Virus record (IMG/VR): IMGVR_UViG_3300031727_000002 | Location: 1 to 44,627 of that record | Length of the DNA stretch: 44,627 bases | Strand: one strand, 5' to 3' | Source of the DNA: a virus | Shown: positions 17,430 through 26,541 of the stretch, in pieces | How positions within the stretch are numbered: position 1 is the first letter of the stretch | Layout of the letters: each line of letters begins with the position of its first letter | Translations under genes and position numbers: made by a program | Notes under the pieces: generated by a model | Seen by the model: only the letters and a program-made list of their open reading frames with translations | What the model was told of the DNA's origin: nothing | Database searches by the model: none

Positions 17430-20400
17430 GTGGCTGTCAAGACGCTCGTCGCAAGTAAGGGCAACGTCAGCCGCAAGAACACCAACAGCGGCGGGCTGCG
17501 TGGTTCGGGCAAGGACAACCACCTTCTTGCTGGCAAGGCTGACCAGTTCAGGTTCCTGTCGTACCTCGCGTTCCCCATGGACTGGAGCAATGTCAGTTCC
17601 ATCAACAGTGCCTACATCGAACTGACGCTGACCGATTCCCACTTCGAGAACAGCGCTGGTAGTGCTGCGAAGGCTGTCGTTCACCGTGTGACGAAGGCTT
17701 GGCCCGAGGGCAACGCGCCGGAGGGCGAAGAGAACTGGCAGGGCGACGACTACATCAGCCCGCCCATCCACACTGCGGTCAACTGGAAGTCCGGTCCCAT
17801 CCCGCAGACACCGGGTGCGAAGGTCCGCATCGACTGCCTGTCGCTGGTGATGCGGTGGGCACCGCCACGCATCACTCGCACCGGCTCCACGTGGCAGGGC
17901 AAGGGGCTGCCGAATCGCGGCATCCGAATCCGCTCTGCCGAGATGTCCAAGAACGCCGGGCATTTCGAGTTCGCTTCGGATAACCACGGCACCAGCAGCA
18001 AGCGGCCACGGCTCATCATCGACTACGAGGTGAAGGAGACCAAGCCGACGCATCAGCGGCTTGGTCCCGCTGGTCTCGTCTCGACGAACATCCCTGAGTT
18101 CCAAGTCCAGTTCTTCGATGATGACGACAACGACTACCTCAAGCGCATCGCCATCGAGGTTCGCAAGAAAGGCAAGACATGGAACTACGGAGAGAGGGCG
18201 CGACCGGCGACGCCGACCGAGAGGGAAACTGGTATCGCGGTCGTCACGACCGAGGAACTTCTTCCGGCGGGGAGGAGGTTCCGCGAACAGAACGTCGAGA
18301 CCTACGAGTGGAGGGCGAGGGTCAAGGACAACGAGGAACTGTGGTCCGACTGGGATGGGGCTTGGATGGGCTTCCGGGTCGACAACACGGTTCCTACAGT
18401 CTCAGTGGTCGGACCCGTCAGTCCTTCGTCTTACGTGACACTCGACAACGTCTACTTCCGAGCCAAGTGGTCAGACCCGAACGCGGACGCGGTGGACGGG
18501 CTGGAGATTCAGGTCAGACCGGAGGCCGAGGGCAACAACGCGTGGGACCAAGACCCGAGTACGGCCCTGTGGGACAGCGGAGTTCTTATCCCTACAGCGG
18601 GAGAAATCGCGGCCTCAGAAAGTCGCCGCCTGTATGGCGGGAGTGAACTCCAGCCGGGCACGTACCACTGGCGCATCAGGGTCCGTGACATCCGTGGTGG
18701 CTGGAGTGCTTGGGATTACGGCACCTTCACGCTGACGGTCGGCTACCAACCAGACCCCGGCGAGACCCCCGAACTCACGGGCTACCGCAAGGAGCCAGCG
18801 CCGTGGCGCATCGTCTTGCGCGCACACGCCAACGCAGCGGCTGGCGTCCGAGCGCCGGGTACGGTCAAGGCCATCATCGAAGACGCGGCCAACATCGGCG
18901 TGAGCGTGCGTGCGAACGACGCGGGCCAGTTGTTCTTCACACTCCCTACCGACCACCCGATGGTCGGGGAGTGTGAGCCGTTCCAGCGTCACTACGCCGT
19001 GGAGTTCTACCGTGGCGGCAAGTGGGAGGCGGTCTTCGAGGGACTCCTCGTGGACTTCGACGCGACTGACACGGATGTCATCGTCTACGGCCTCGACTAT
19101 CTGGGCTTGCTCTCACTTAGCATCGACTCCAGATTCAACCCCGCCTCGAACCCGAACCGCCCGACGGAGAAGGGTGGTGCGAAGTACGTCAACAAGAGCG
19201 TCCGCTACATCATCAAGGACCAACTCCAGAACGCCAAGGATGAGGCCAACTCGCACGTCGGATTCATCAAGGTCGAGGATGACGAGTTCGACCCCATCAG
19301 CGAGAAACTCGACATCTTCAGTGCGTACAAGGAGCGGCTCTCCTTCATCGTCGGTCTCATCCAGTCGGCGAAGCAGGGCACCGGCAGGACGACGCGGCTC
19401 TGGCCCGTGCGCTTCGGCGACAAGACGTACAAGTGGCGGCTGAAGGAGAACGCAGGCCGGGTCCGCGAGAACATGCGGCTGCGCTACGGCGAACTGGTGC
19501 AGGGCTACCGCGTCATGGCGATGGGCGACTTCGCCTCACGCGTCTATGGCATCGGTCGCATCACCAACGAGATTCGCCCACGCTTCAAGGCCACGAGTGT
19601 GCCGGGCATCAGCATGGCGACGTGGGGCAGGACCGAGCGCGTCGCCATCTGGGACGACCTTGCCGACGAACACGACCTCCAGCGCAGGGTGAACCAGTTG
19701 GCGCAGGAGTTGGGCAAGGTCGGCAAGCGCGTCGCCCTTGGCCTTCGCGTCACTGGCATCGAGCCACTCGATGGCTACAACCTCCTCGACCATGTCCCGC
19801 TCGAAATCAAGCACGGTGTCGTCGACACCACGAAGTACGGCTCCGGCTACTGGACGATTCATGCGGTCGAGTGGCGCATGTTCCCAGACGGGCATCAGGA
19901 CACCACGCTGGTAGTGCTACCAAGGGAAGACGATGTCCCGCCAGACTCGAACCTCATCGACGCCAACCCGGTCAGCGGTGGCGACGAGTGGACATCCGGC
20001 GCTGGTCTTCCGTCGCAGACCGAGACGGTCGGCGACTACTACCTCGATGTGTCCACGCTCACGGTCTACCGGCGCGCACAGCCGAATCCCGACCCCGTCA
20101 CTGGCGACCCCACGCCGTGGGAAGTGTGGAACGTAGAGGGGCAGGACGGCGCTGATGGTGCTGATGGTGTCGATGGCTCGGTTTGGTACAACGGCAGCGG
20201 TGAGCCGTCAGACACGCTCGGCAAGGATGGCGACTACTACCTCGACAACGACAACGGTGACGTGTACCTCAAGAGCGGTGGCACGTGGAGCCAAGTCACG
20301 AACATCGAGGGACCGCCCGGCACGGACGGAGACCCCGGCCCGCAGGGACCACCCGGCCCTGCCGGTGGTGCCATCCTCTCGGCCTACTGGACGTACAGCA

Positions 20401-21863
20401 CAGGCACCACTCCGCCGCCCGGCAATGGTTACATCAAGACCACCGGCTTCACCAACATCGGCGACCCCGGCACCATCTACCTGAGCGACCTCGACCAGTC
20501 TGGCATCGACTGGTCTGGTGTCGGCGTCAACGTCAATGACGCCATCATCCTTCGCAACACTTCTGGCGAGACCGGGACATTCAGGGTCACGAGCGTCACC
20601 GACTCAGGCACGTACGCCACCATCGGTGCCACGTGGGAATCCGGTGCTGGCACGCTCAAGAAGAACGAGGGCGTGCTGGTCAGCCTGCTGCGTGCGCCGT
20701 CCATCGGCGATGGCTCGCCGCCAGACACCGTCACGAACCTCATGGTCAGCACTACCGTGACGCTGACACCGGACGGCATCGCACTGCCGGTACTTCAGGC
20801 CACGTGGGATGCCAACCTAGAGTCGGACATCGTCGGCTACGAAGTGCAGTGGAAGTTGGACTCACAGTCGTGGCCTGCGGCTCAGTCCATGCGAGTCGGC
20901 TACGACCAGTTGGGCGTGACGCTGACCGGCGTGGTGGGTGGTGCGACATACGACGTGCGCGTCAGGGCGTACGACATCGAGGGCTTGGTCAGCGCCACGT
21001 GGGCGAGCGGCAGCGTCCTGTCCGCCGTGGACGCTGTCGCCCCAGCCGTGCCCAACACGCCCACGGTGGTGCCGGGATACCGCAGCATCGGCGTGTTCTG
21101 GGAGCCGGGCTTGAACGCACAGGACGAGGTGGACGCCGACATCTCCCACTTCGAGGTGGCGTACTACTCCAGCGAGCCGGAAAGCCCCACGTTCTACATC
21201 ACGACGAAGTCCACCCGCATCATCATCAACGACCTTGACCCCACATACGAGTGGTACGCATCGGTCAGGGCCGTCGACCGTAGCGGCAACGCGTCCGAGT
21301 TCACGACCGAGGCGTCGGGCCAGCCCACGCTGGTCGGCAACACCGACGTGGCTTTCAACGGCGTGCTGGCGAATCTCATCAACGCCGACGCCATCACGGC
21401 TGACCTCATCACCTCCGGTGCGCTCAAGGTCGGCGGTGACGCAGCCGAGGGCATCAGGGTCTACGACTCCAGCAACCAGCCCATCGGCTCGTGGGGCGAG
21501 TGGGGCTGGATTGTGGCTTCGCCTGACAGCACGAATCGTGCCATCTGGGCTTCGCCTGACGGTTACCTCAAGTTCACCGACGAGTACGACTGGGATGGCA
21601 ACGACCCCATCGAGGCGGGCATCGACACCACCAACTGGCGCACGGCCATCGGGCCTGACGGCATCAGCGCAGATGCCATCACCTTCGGCTCAGTGAGCGG
21701 TGGCGACAACCGTGTGCTGAATGCAGGATTCGAGTTGCAGGCGTTCTTGGTCACGGCTGACCTGAAGAGCAAGGTGTGGACCGATAGCGGCGACTGGTCC
21801 GGTGCTTCGTCTAACGTCAACATGAACGTGTCCACCACCGAACTCAAGATGGTGAGCATCTGA
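17430..21863 (+). CDS. Large tail / baseplate protein with FN3 and collagen-like segments
   Basis: A 1477-aa modular protein. Residues 1-210 look like a DNRLRE-type beta-sandwich (RFLSYLAFPMDW, SAYIELTLTD, IRIRSAEM, HFEFASDNHG). Residues about 210-440 hold fibronectin-like or Ig-like repeats (FRVDNTVPTVSVVGP, GTYHWRIRVRD). Residues about 447-830 resemble the gp37-like tail protein of siphoviruses (IVLRAHANAAAG, VFEGLLVDFDATDTDVIVYGLDYLGLLS). Residues about 900-985 carry YYLD repeats and a collagen-like stretch (GPPGTDGDPGPQGPPGPAG). Two fibronectin type III domains follow (about 1090-1300), then a fibre-neck motif (LANLINADAITADLITSGAL, about 1312-1331). Role: hub and stalk of the adhesion device. 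It starts with GTG and ends in a TGATG overlap. Confidence 0.8.
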   Translation: MAVKTLVASKGNVSRKNTNSGGLRGSGKDNHLLAGKADQFRFLSYLAFPMDWSNVSSINSAYIELTLTDSHFENSAGSAAKAVVHRVTKAWPEGNAPEGEENWQGDDYISPPIHTAVNWKSGPIPQTPGAKVRIDCLSLVMRWAPPRITRTGSTWQGKGLPNRGIRIRSAEMSKNAGHFEFASDNHGTSSKRPRLIIDYEVKETKPTHQRLGPAGLVSTNIPEFQVQFFDDDDNDYLKRIAIEVRKKGKTWNYGERARPATPTERETGIAVVTTEELLPAGRRFREQNVETYEWRARVKDNEELWSDWDGAWMGFRVDNTVPTVSVVGPVSPSSYVTLDNVYFRAKWSDPNADAVDGLEIQVRPEAEGNNAWDQDPSTALWDSGVLIPTAGEIAASESRRLYGGSELQPGTYHWRIRVRDIRGGWSAWDYGTFTLTVGYQPDPGETPELTGYRKEPAPWRIVLRAHANAAAGVRAPGTVKAIIEDAANIGVSVRANDAGQLFFTLPTDHPMVGECEPFQRHYAVEFYRGGKWEAVFEGLLVDFDATDTDVIVYGLDYLGLLSLSIDSRFNPASNPNRPTEKGGAKYVNKSVRYIIKDQLQNAKDEANSHVGFIKVEDDEFDPISEKLDIFSAYKERLSFIVGLIQSAKQGTGRTTRLWPVRFGDKTYKWRLKENAGRVRENMRLRYGELVQGYRVMAMGDFASRVYGIGRITNEIRPRFKATSVPGISMATWGRTERVAIWDDLADEHDLQRRVNQLAQELGKVGKRVALGLRVTGIEPLDGYNLLDHVPLEIKHGVVDTTKYGSGYWTIHAVEWRMFPDGHQDTTLVVLPREDDVPPDSNLIDANPVSGGDEWTSGAGLPSQTETVGDYYLDVSTLTVYRRAQPNPDPVTGDPTPWEVWNVEGQDGADGADGVDGSVWYNGSGEPSDTLGKDGDYYLDNDNGDVYLKSGGTWSQVTNIEGPPGTDGDPGPQGPPGPAGGAILSAYWTYSTGTTPPPGNGYIKTTGFTNIGDPGTIYLSDLDQSGIDWSGVGVNVNDAIILRNTSGETGTFRVTSVTDSGTYATIGATWESGAGTLKKNEGVLVSLLRAPSIGDGSPPDTVTNLMVSTTVTLTPDGIALPVLQATWDANLESDIVGYEVQWKLDSQSWPAAQSMRVGYDQLGVTLTGVVGGATYDVRVRAYDIEGLVSATWASGSVLSAVDAVAPAVPNTPTVVPGYRSIGVFWEPGLNAQDEVDADISHFEVAYYSSEPESPTFYITTKSTRIIINDLDPTYEWYASVRAVDRSGNASEFTTEASGQPTLVGNTDVAFNGVLANLINADAITADLITSGALKVGGDAAEGIRVYDSSNQPIGSWGEWGWIVASPDSTNRAIWASPDGYLKFTDEYDWDGNDPIEAGIDTTNWRTAIGPDGISADAITFGSVSGGDNRVLNAGFELQAFLVTADLKSKVWTDSGDWSGASSNVNMNVSTTELKMVSI

Positions 21864-24700
21864 TGGCTACCGCAACGATTACCGCTACCGATGAGATGTC
21901 GGTCACGAACCTGCCTGCGAACTATGGCAGCGGCACCGACAACCACCATCCCGTCGGCTACTGGAAAGACCAAGGCTGGCGGTCGCGCGTCTTCATCAAG
22001 TGCGGGAACCTTGGTGTCCCGCTGCCAGCGGGAGCCAAGATTGTCTCGGCGGTCTTGCGCGTCAAGACCACCAACGCCACCTATCACTCGGCCAAGGGCA
22101 GCAATGTCAGGCTGAAGATTAGCCGCCTGCTCCAGTCCTTCGACTCAAGCATCGGGGATGGTGAGCAATGGCAGTCGAGTGGCGGGACTACCGGATTCAG
22201 CCTGAGCAGTACGACGGCCATCACCTACCCGGCAGAGGGCCAGCACAAGAACAGCACCGTCTACGACTACGACATCACCGACTTCGTCGAAGACTGGCTG
22301 CCGTCTACCTACTTCAAGCGCAATGGCACACCGTGCGACGCTGCGACCAACAACGGTCTGGAAATCAAGACCTATGACGAGAACTCCAGCACCCGCAGCA
22401 CCGAGTTCCTGACGACGAAGGGCGGATACGCCCCACGCATCGTCATCACCTACACGACCGAGGCCGACCCGCCTGCGGCCACCAACCTCTCGCCCAGCGG
22501 GACGCTTACCTCCAAGCCTTCACAGTTGTCGGCCTACCTTGGTGGCACAACGGCCAAGGTCAGGTGGAAGTTGTCCACCAGCAGTGGCACCGGGCCGTGG
22601 AACGTCCTTGAGACTGCCTACCTCTCGACGGCCACAGGGACGCAGACCTACAGCCTCGCTGCCGTCAGCATCCCGGTCGGCCAGACCATCTACTACAAGG
22701 TCGATGTCGAGAACAGCATCGGGGCAGCGGTCGGTAGTGATGTCAAGACCTTCTACATCCAGCCCGTCCCGACCGCATCAATCGTCTCGCCGACGAACGG
22801 TGGCTTGTGCCACATCTGGAATCTGGCCGACCTTGCCGTCTGGGCCGATGCGCCGACGGCGCAGGCCAAGCCACAGGTAAAGGTCGGCCACTCCCACTCG
22901 ACCGGCGTGGCATCGACCGACGTGCAAATCCGCATCAACGGCACTGATGTCCACGCCTTCGTGTCGGCCATCGCTTCCGGTTCGAGCAAGACCTTCGACA
23001 TCCCGTGGGCCGTGGCTCGAAACACGAACTTCACCGTCGAGGCACGGACCAAGGCAGGCGGGGTTTGGTCTGACTGGACATCGGCAGTGACGGCAAAGGT
23101 CAACTGGGGGCAGGCCATCCTCCAGTTCTCGCATGCTGCTGGCGCTTCAGGCTTCACGACACAGCACGCCTCGCTGGCCGGTGGCTCTGCGACACAGGTC
23201 GCCTACGCCTACAAGGCAGCCTCAGAAGGCGTCTGGAAGTCCAAGGTCACGGAAGTGGACCCGGACACCATCATGGACGTTCTCGTCCGTCTGAGTACGT
23301 CTGACGCTGGTCAGGTGCCTTCTCTGGGGTCGGTCGGTGTGCAGTGGTCCGAAGACCCGCCGCCGGTCCCTGACTTCTGGGAAGCGGTCAACGCCGACAT
23401 CGAGTTGGACAAGACGACTCGACGCTTCGGCGTCCACTCCCTCAAGGTCACACCGAATCCGACCACCACGTACGCCATCCGGGTGCGCAACACCGAGACA
23501 CTGGTGGTCAGCCCCGACACCGTCTACACGATGAGCGTGTACATCAACACGCTGGGCCAGTCACTGAGCAGTGGCTCCTTCTACCTCGCCTACGAGAACG
23601 AAGCCGGGTCGTTCATCAGCGTCAGCGACCAGTACGACAACATCGACACGTACTCGACAGTCGACTCCACGGGCAAGGGTGCAGAGGATTGGCAGCGCAT
23701 CTACGCCACCTTCAAGACCGGGTCGGACGAGACTCGCATCAAGCCCATGCTCGTGGCTCCGAACGACACGCCCTTCCAGTTCCGAATCGACTCCTTCCAG
23801 TTGGAGTCGGGCGCGATTGCCTCGTCGTGGCGTCCGGGTGCGACCGGTCCTGCGGTCATCCTCGACGTGGGCGGTATCGCCATCGACGGTGAGGTGGGCG
23901 GTATCTTCCGTGCCCGCTCCAGTGGCGGTGAGGTCGTCACCTTGGGCGCACATGGTCTGGAGTTGGACGGCGCACCGTACCTCACGGCAGCCGACATCCC
24001 CGGCATCGGCGTCGGCGGCAGCGGCGTTTACATCCGCACGTTTACGTCGAACGCCACATACGTCCCACCAGCGGGCCTGCTCGGCATCATCGTGGAGGTG
24101 CAGGCTGGAGGCGGTGGAGGCGGTGGTGCGCAGAACACCCCGGCCTCGACCGATGCGTCCGGTGGCGGTGGCGGTGGGGCTGGCGGTTACTGCAAGCGTG
24201 CCCTTGGTGCCCACTACATGGGTTCGTCCTACGCCATCGTGGTCGGTGGTGGCGGCGGTGGCGGGTACTCGACCGGCGGTGGTGCTTCTGGTGGCGATAG
24301 CAGCGTCACTGGCACCAACCTCACCATGACTGCGGCTGGCGGCACTGGCGGTAGTGGCGGCTCATCTGGCGGTGGGCAGGCCGTGTCCAACGGCGGCACG
24401 GGTGGCGGTGCCAGCGGTGGCTCGTACAGCATCGCCGGTCAGGACGGCGGCATCGGTGGCCGCATGTCGTTCAGCGGTGTCTCCGCTGCCCGGCCCCTCA
24501 TGTCGTGCCACGGTGGCTCCAGCGGGCTGGGCAGGGGCGGCATGTGCCAGTACACGAACGCCAACGGCAACGGCGGTGGCGGCTACGGCTCTGGCGGTGG
24601 CGGCGCGAACAACAACGGCAGTCAGTCTGCTCGCACGGGCGGCAGCGGCAGGCAGGGGCTTGTGCTCATCACCGAGATTTACCTCCCGGTGCACGAGTGA
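21863..24700 (+). CDS. Tail fibre / receptor-binding protein with glycine-rich tip
   Basis: A 945-aa protein. The N-terminal 200 residues form a second DNRLRE-like beta-sandwich, so a domain type is shared with the upstream protein. The middle (about 200-500) has FN3-like repeats. Residues about 510-660 look like a carbohydrate-binding module (FGVHSLKVTPN, YTMSVYIN, RIYATFKT, FQLESGAIASSW). Residues about 745-930 are extraordinarily glycine-rich (runs of GGGGGG broken by Ala, Ser, Tyr) with three cysteines, resembling polyglycine adhesin tips of some phage fibres. The last residues GLVLITEIYLPV form a beta strand. It most likely contacts the host receptor. Confidence 0.78.
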   Translation: MATATITATDEMSVTNLPANYGSGTDNHHPVGYWKDQGWRSRVFIKCGNLGVPLPAGAKIVSAVLRVKTTNATYHSAKGSNVRLKISRLLQSFDSSIGDGEQWQSSGGTTGFSLSSTTAITYPAEGQHKNSTVYDYDITDFVEDWLPSTYFKRNGTPCDAATNNGLEIKTYDENSSTRSTEFLTTKGGYAPRIVITYTTEADPPAATNLSPSGTLTSKPSQLSAYLGGTTAKVRWKLSTSSGTGPWNVLETAYLSTATGTQTYSLAAVSIPVGQTIYYKVDVENSIGAAVGSDVKTFYIQPVPTASIVSPTNGGLCHIWNLADLAVWADAPTAQAKPQVKVGHSHSTGVASTDVQIRINGTDVHAFVSAIASGSSKTFDIPWAVARNTNFTVEARTKAGGVWSDWTSAVTAKVNWGQAILQFSHAAGASGFTTQHASLAGGSATQVAYAYKAASEGVWKSKVTEVDPDTIMDVLVRLSTSDAGQVPSLGSVGVQWSEDPPPVPDFWEAVNADIELDKTTRRFGVHSLKVTPNPTTTYAIRVRNTETLVVSPDTVYTMSVYINTLGQSLSSGSFYLAYENEAGSFISVSDQYDNIDTYSTVDSTGKGAEDWQRIYATFKTGSDETRIKPMLVAPNDTPFQFRIDSFQLESGAIASSWRPGATGPAVILDVGGIAIDGEVGGIFRARSSGGEVVTLGAHGLELDGAPYLTAADIPGIGVGGSGVYIRTFTSNATYVPPAGLLGIIVEVQAGGGGGGGAQNTPASTDASGGGGGGAGGYCKRALGAHYMGSSYAIVVGGGGGGGYSTGGGASGGDSSVTGTNLTMTAAGGTGGSGGSSGGGQAVSNGGTGGGASGGSYSIAGQDGGIGGRMSFSGVSAARPLMSCHGGSSGLGRGGMCQYTNANGNGGGGYGSGGGGANNNGSQSARTGGSGRQGLVLITEIYLPVHE

Positions 24701-24792
24701 TGTTGGACCCCGCCGTCATCATCATCGTCTGCTTCGCCGCACTCTTCATGCTGCTTGGGGCGATACTGCTGTGGATACTCACATCCGACTGA
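24700..24792 (+). CDS. 30-aa single-span membrane peptide
   Basis: This short reading frame starts at the ATG overlapping the fibre stop (TGATG) and encodes a peptide that is almost entirely one hydrophobic helix (PAVIIIVCFAALFMLLGAIL, residues 4-23) ending in TSD. Translational coupling to the fibre gene and position at the head of the lysis cluster suggest a pinholin-like, spanin-like or accessory lysis peptide. It is too short to assign by family. A longer reading frame upstream in the same phase only shadows the fibre gene. Confidence 0.55.
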   Translation: MLDPAVIIIVCFAALFMLLGAILLWILTSD

Positions 24793-24816
24793 TGCCTGCC
24801 AGAGAGGGATTCCCCC

Positions 24817-24984
24817 GTGGAACGCTGGTCGCCGGAGAAGGAAGACGCATTCAGGGAAGGATTCAAGATGGGCATGGATAGTGACAGCAAGCCGTGGACC
24901 GTCATCGGGTTCATGGGTGCCGCGCTGTCCGGGTTCCTCGTCGGAGTAGTGATGGGCGTGGTCATCACGCTCATCGTCAGGTAG
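24817..24984 (+). CDS. 55-aa membrane protein, possible holin component
   Basis: Starts with GTG at 24817 after an AGAGAGGGA ribosome site. The N-terminal half is charged and soluble (ERWSPEKEDAFREGFKMG), and residues 28-54 form one long hydrophobic segment (TVIGFMGAALSGFLVGVVMG). Ten bases separate it from the endolysin ATG. A single-span protein directly before the endolysin is typical of lysis cassettes, so a holin or holin-regulator role is plausible but unproven. Confidence 0.65.
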   Translation: MERWSPEKEDAFREGFKMGMDSDSKPWTVIGFMGAALSGFLVGVVMGVVITLIVR

Positions 24985-24993
24985 GAGAAGCAC

Positions 24994-25626
24994 ATGGCTT
25001 GGTCGCCGACCATTCCCAAGTACTGGCCGAGGTTCAGGTCACAACTCGGCAAGGGCACGCCCGTACCGGGCGCGACGCGTGGCTCGAAGGACTGCAACGT
25101 GCGCGCATTCCAGCACGCCTTCGGCTACCTCACGAAGGACAAGTTCGTCCCGTGGGTCGACAACATCCGGGTGCGCATGGGCAGGCCCGGACCTACGGGC
25201 ACCACGCTCTGGAACTCGCAGAAGGCAGCCGCCACGTATGACGATGCGCTGGCGAAGATTGGCCGCAACCCGATTCGGGCGTACCTGAAGTTCACGAAGA
25301 GCGGTGTCACCAAGGACATCCAAGCCGGTCGCATCGTCTGCATCGCCATCGACTACGGCGTCTTCAACAAGAAGATGAGCAGGACCGGTGACCCGAACTT
25401 CACTGGTGGGCATGGCATCGCCGTGCTGGGTGAGAAGAAGTGGAACGACGGCACCATCGTGTGGCGACTCTTCGACTCACTCGATGACAACCGGCGCAAC
25501 AGCATCCCGCAGGGGCCACGCTGGGTGCCGAGGTACAAGGTGCTGAAGGCCGCAGAGGCATGGGCACGCAAGACCAACAACACGGAGGTCGTAGCCGCCG
25601 TGTTCCGAGGCGGAGGGAAGAAGTGA
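24994..25626 (+). CDS. Endolysin-like cysteine peptidase (C39/papain-like)
   Basis: A 210-aa protein between membrane-protein genes. It contains the three residues expected of a papain-fold peptidase in the right order: Cys34 in SKDCNVRAFQHA, His140 in GGHGIAVLGEK and Asp161 in LFDSLDDNR. In peptidase C39-like families such domains cleave peptide bonds, and phages use them as peptidoglycan endopeptidases. There is no signal peptide, so release would need a holin from the neighbouring genes. An AGGAGA ribosome site precedes the ATG. The stop overlaps the next start (TGATG). Alternative: a virion protein processing protease, less likely given the neighbours. Confidence 0.65.
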   Translation: MAWSPTIPKYWPRFRSQLGKGTPVPGATRGSKDCNVRAFQHAFGYLTKDKFVPWVDNIRVRMGRPGPTGTTLWNSQKAAATYDDALAKIGRNPIRAYLKFTKSGVTKDIQAGRIVCIAIDYGVFNKKMSRTGDPNFTGGHGIAVLGEKKWNDGTIVWRLFDSLDDNRRNSIPQGPRWVPRYKVLKAAEAWARKTNNTEVVAAVFRGGGKK

Positions 25627-25781
25627 TGGGTGAGTGGAAGGCTGAAGAGGGCATGGACCCTGAGATTCCACAGAACGAGAACCACACCGTCGACGAGGAG
25701 GAGCCGGAAGACGGCGACCAGTACGAAGACGAGTGGGACGAAGACGACGACCCCGAGGATGCGGAGTCGGCTGATGAGTGA
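25626..25781 (+). CDS. 51-aa strongly acidic protein
   Basis: Starts at the ATG overlapping the endolysin stop by one base and ends eight bases into the next gene. About half the residues are Asp or Glu (DEEEPEDGDQYEDEWDEDDD). No family is recognised. Tight overlap on both sides argues that it is translated. The extreme charge might mean a DNA mimic, an assembly aid or a partner for the very basic proteins encoded downstream; these are only possibilities. Confidence 0.55.
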   Translation: MGEWKAEEGMDPEIPQNENHTVDEEEPEDGDQYEDEWDEDDDPEDAESADE

Positions 25782-26043
25782 GCGAATCGCCATCGTCGTC
25801 GGCGCTATCGAAGCGGCGGTGGTCGCCATCATCGGCGTCATCGCCTACATCCTGAACTGGGACAGCGAGTTCGCCGCACTCATCGTGGCGGCGGCGAGCG
25901 CCATCATCATCGGCATCGGCACCATCTACACCTTCACGCAGACCACGGCCAACGTCGAGGTCGAGCGCCGCGTGAAGATGGCTCGCGTCGAGGGCAGAGC
26001 AGAAGGACGTGCACAGGCCAAGTCGGAGAGTGAGAGCAAGTAG
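25774..26043 (+). CDS. 89-aa two-span membrane protein, holin candidate
   Basis: The chosen ATG at 25774 lies inside the end of the acidic gene. Residues 5-27 (IAIVVGAIEAAVVAIIGVIAYIL) and 33-52 (FAALIVAAASAIIIGIGTIY) are two hydrophobic helices joined by a short loop NWDSE; the C-terminus is charged (EVERRVKMARVEGRAEGRA). Two helices with a charged tail and a size near 90 aa are typical of class II holins. It lies one gene after the endolysin. A longer in-frame reading to 25630 would overlap the acidic gene fully and is not preferred. Confidence 0.65.
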   Translation: MSERIAIVVGAIEAAVVAIIGVIAYILNWDSEFAALIVAAASAIIIGIGTIYTFTQTTANVEVERRVKMARVEGRAEGRAQAKSESESK

Positions 26044-26541
26044 GTGGACCCGACACCAACGCCGCTCAGGGATGAGACAGTCATTCAAGTCTTCGATGAC
26101 ATCGCCGTCTTCGGTGTCGGCGGTGCCGTCATGCTGGTGGCTGCGCTCATCCTCATCGGCATGCTGGTGTTCGCCATCTACCAGTCGGCCAAGTACCGCC
26201 CGGAGGCGATGCTCGTCATCGTGCTTGGGGTCATCGCCATCGTCGGCTCCATGGGCTACCTCGTGGGCGGTGAGTCACGGGCTGAACTCATCACCCTCGC
26301 AGCCGCAGCGGTGGGAGCATTGGCTGGGGCGCTGACTATCCTCGCTAACGTCGCAGGGCAGAAGGAGCCGGGGCCGTTCGAGTATCCCGAGGAGGAGAAG
26401 GATGCCCTTCAAGTCACAGAAGCAGAAGCGCTGGATGTGGGCGAACAAGCCAAACATGGCGAGAGAATGGGAGAGAGAATCGAAGAGAGCGAAGCGCAAG
26501 ACCAAGACCGCGAAGGCCAAACGAAGAAAGAGGTGAAGTGA
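26044..26541 (+). CDS. 165-aa three-span membrane protein
   Basis: GTG start directly abutting the previous stop. Three hydrophobic segments lie at about 20-45, 55-77 and 82-104, followed by an acidic-charged tail (FEYPEEEKDALQVTEAEALDVGEQ). It may be a second holin, an antiholin or a superinfection-related membrane protein. The last 45 codons also encode a separate small basic protein in another frame (26402-26536), so the tail sequence is under double constraint. Confidence 0.6.
   Translation: MDPTPTPLRDETVIQVFDDIAVFGVGGAVMLVAALILIGMLVFAIYQSAKYRPEAMLVIVLGVIAIVGSMGYLVGGESRAELITLAAAAVGALAGALTILANVAGQKEPGPFEYPEEEKDALQVTEAEALDVGEQAKHGERMGERIEESEAQDQDREGQTKKEVK
26402..26536 (+). CDS. 44-aa basic protein nested out of frame
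   Basis: Lies entirely inside the 3' part of the 165-aa membrane gene in a different frame. The ATG at 26402 is preceded by GAGGAGGAGAAG (26390-26400), an excellent ribosome site. The product begins MPFKSQKQKRWMWANKPNMA and ends in a Lys/Arg-rich tail. Small phage proteins beginning PFKS-K-Q-R-(W/F)-M-W/F-A are widespread and conserved, and the match to that pattern together with the ribosome site makes it a real gene. Function is unknown; the charge suggests nucleic-acid binding. Confidence 0.7.
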   Translation: MPFKSQKQKRWMWANKPNMAREWERESKRAKRKTKTAKAKRRKR

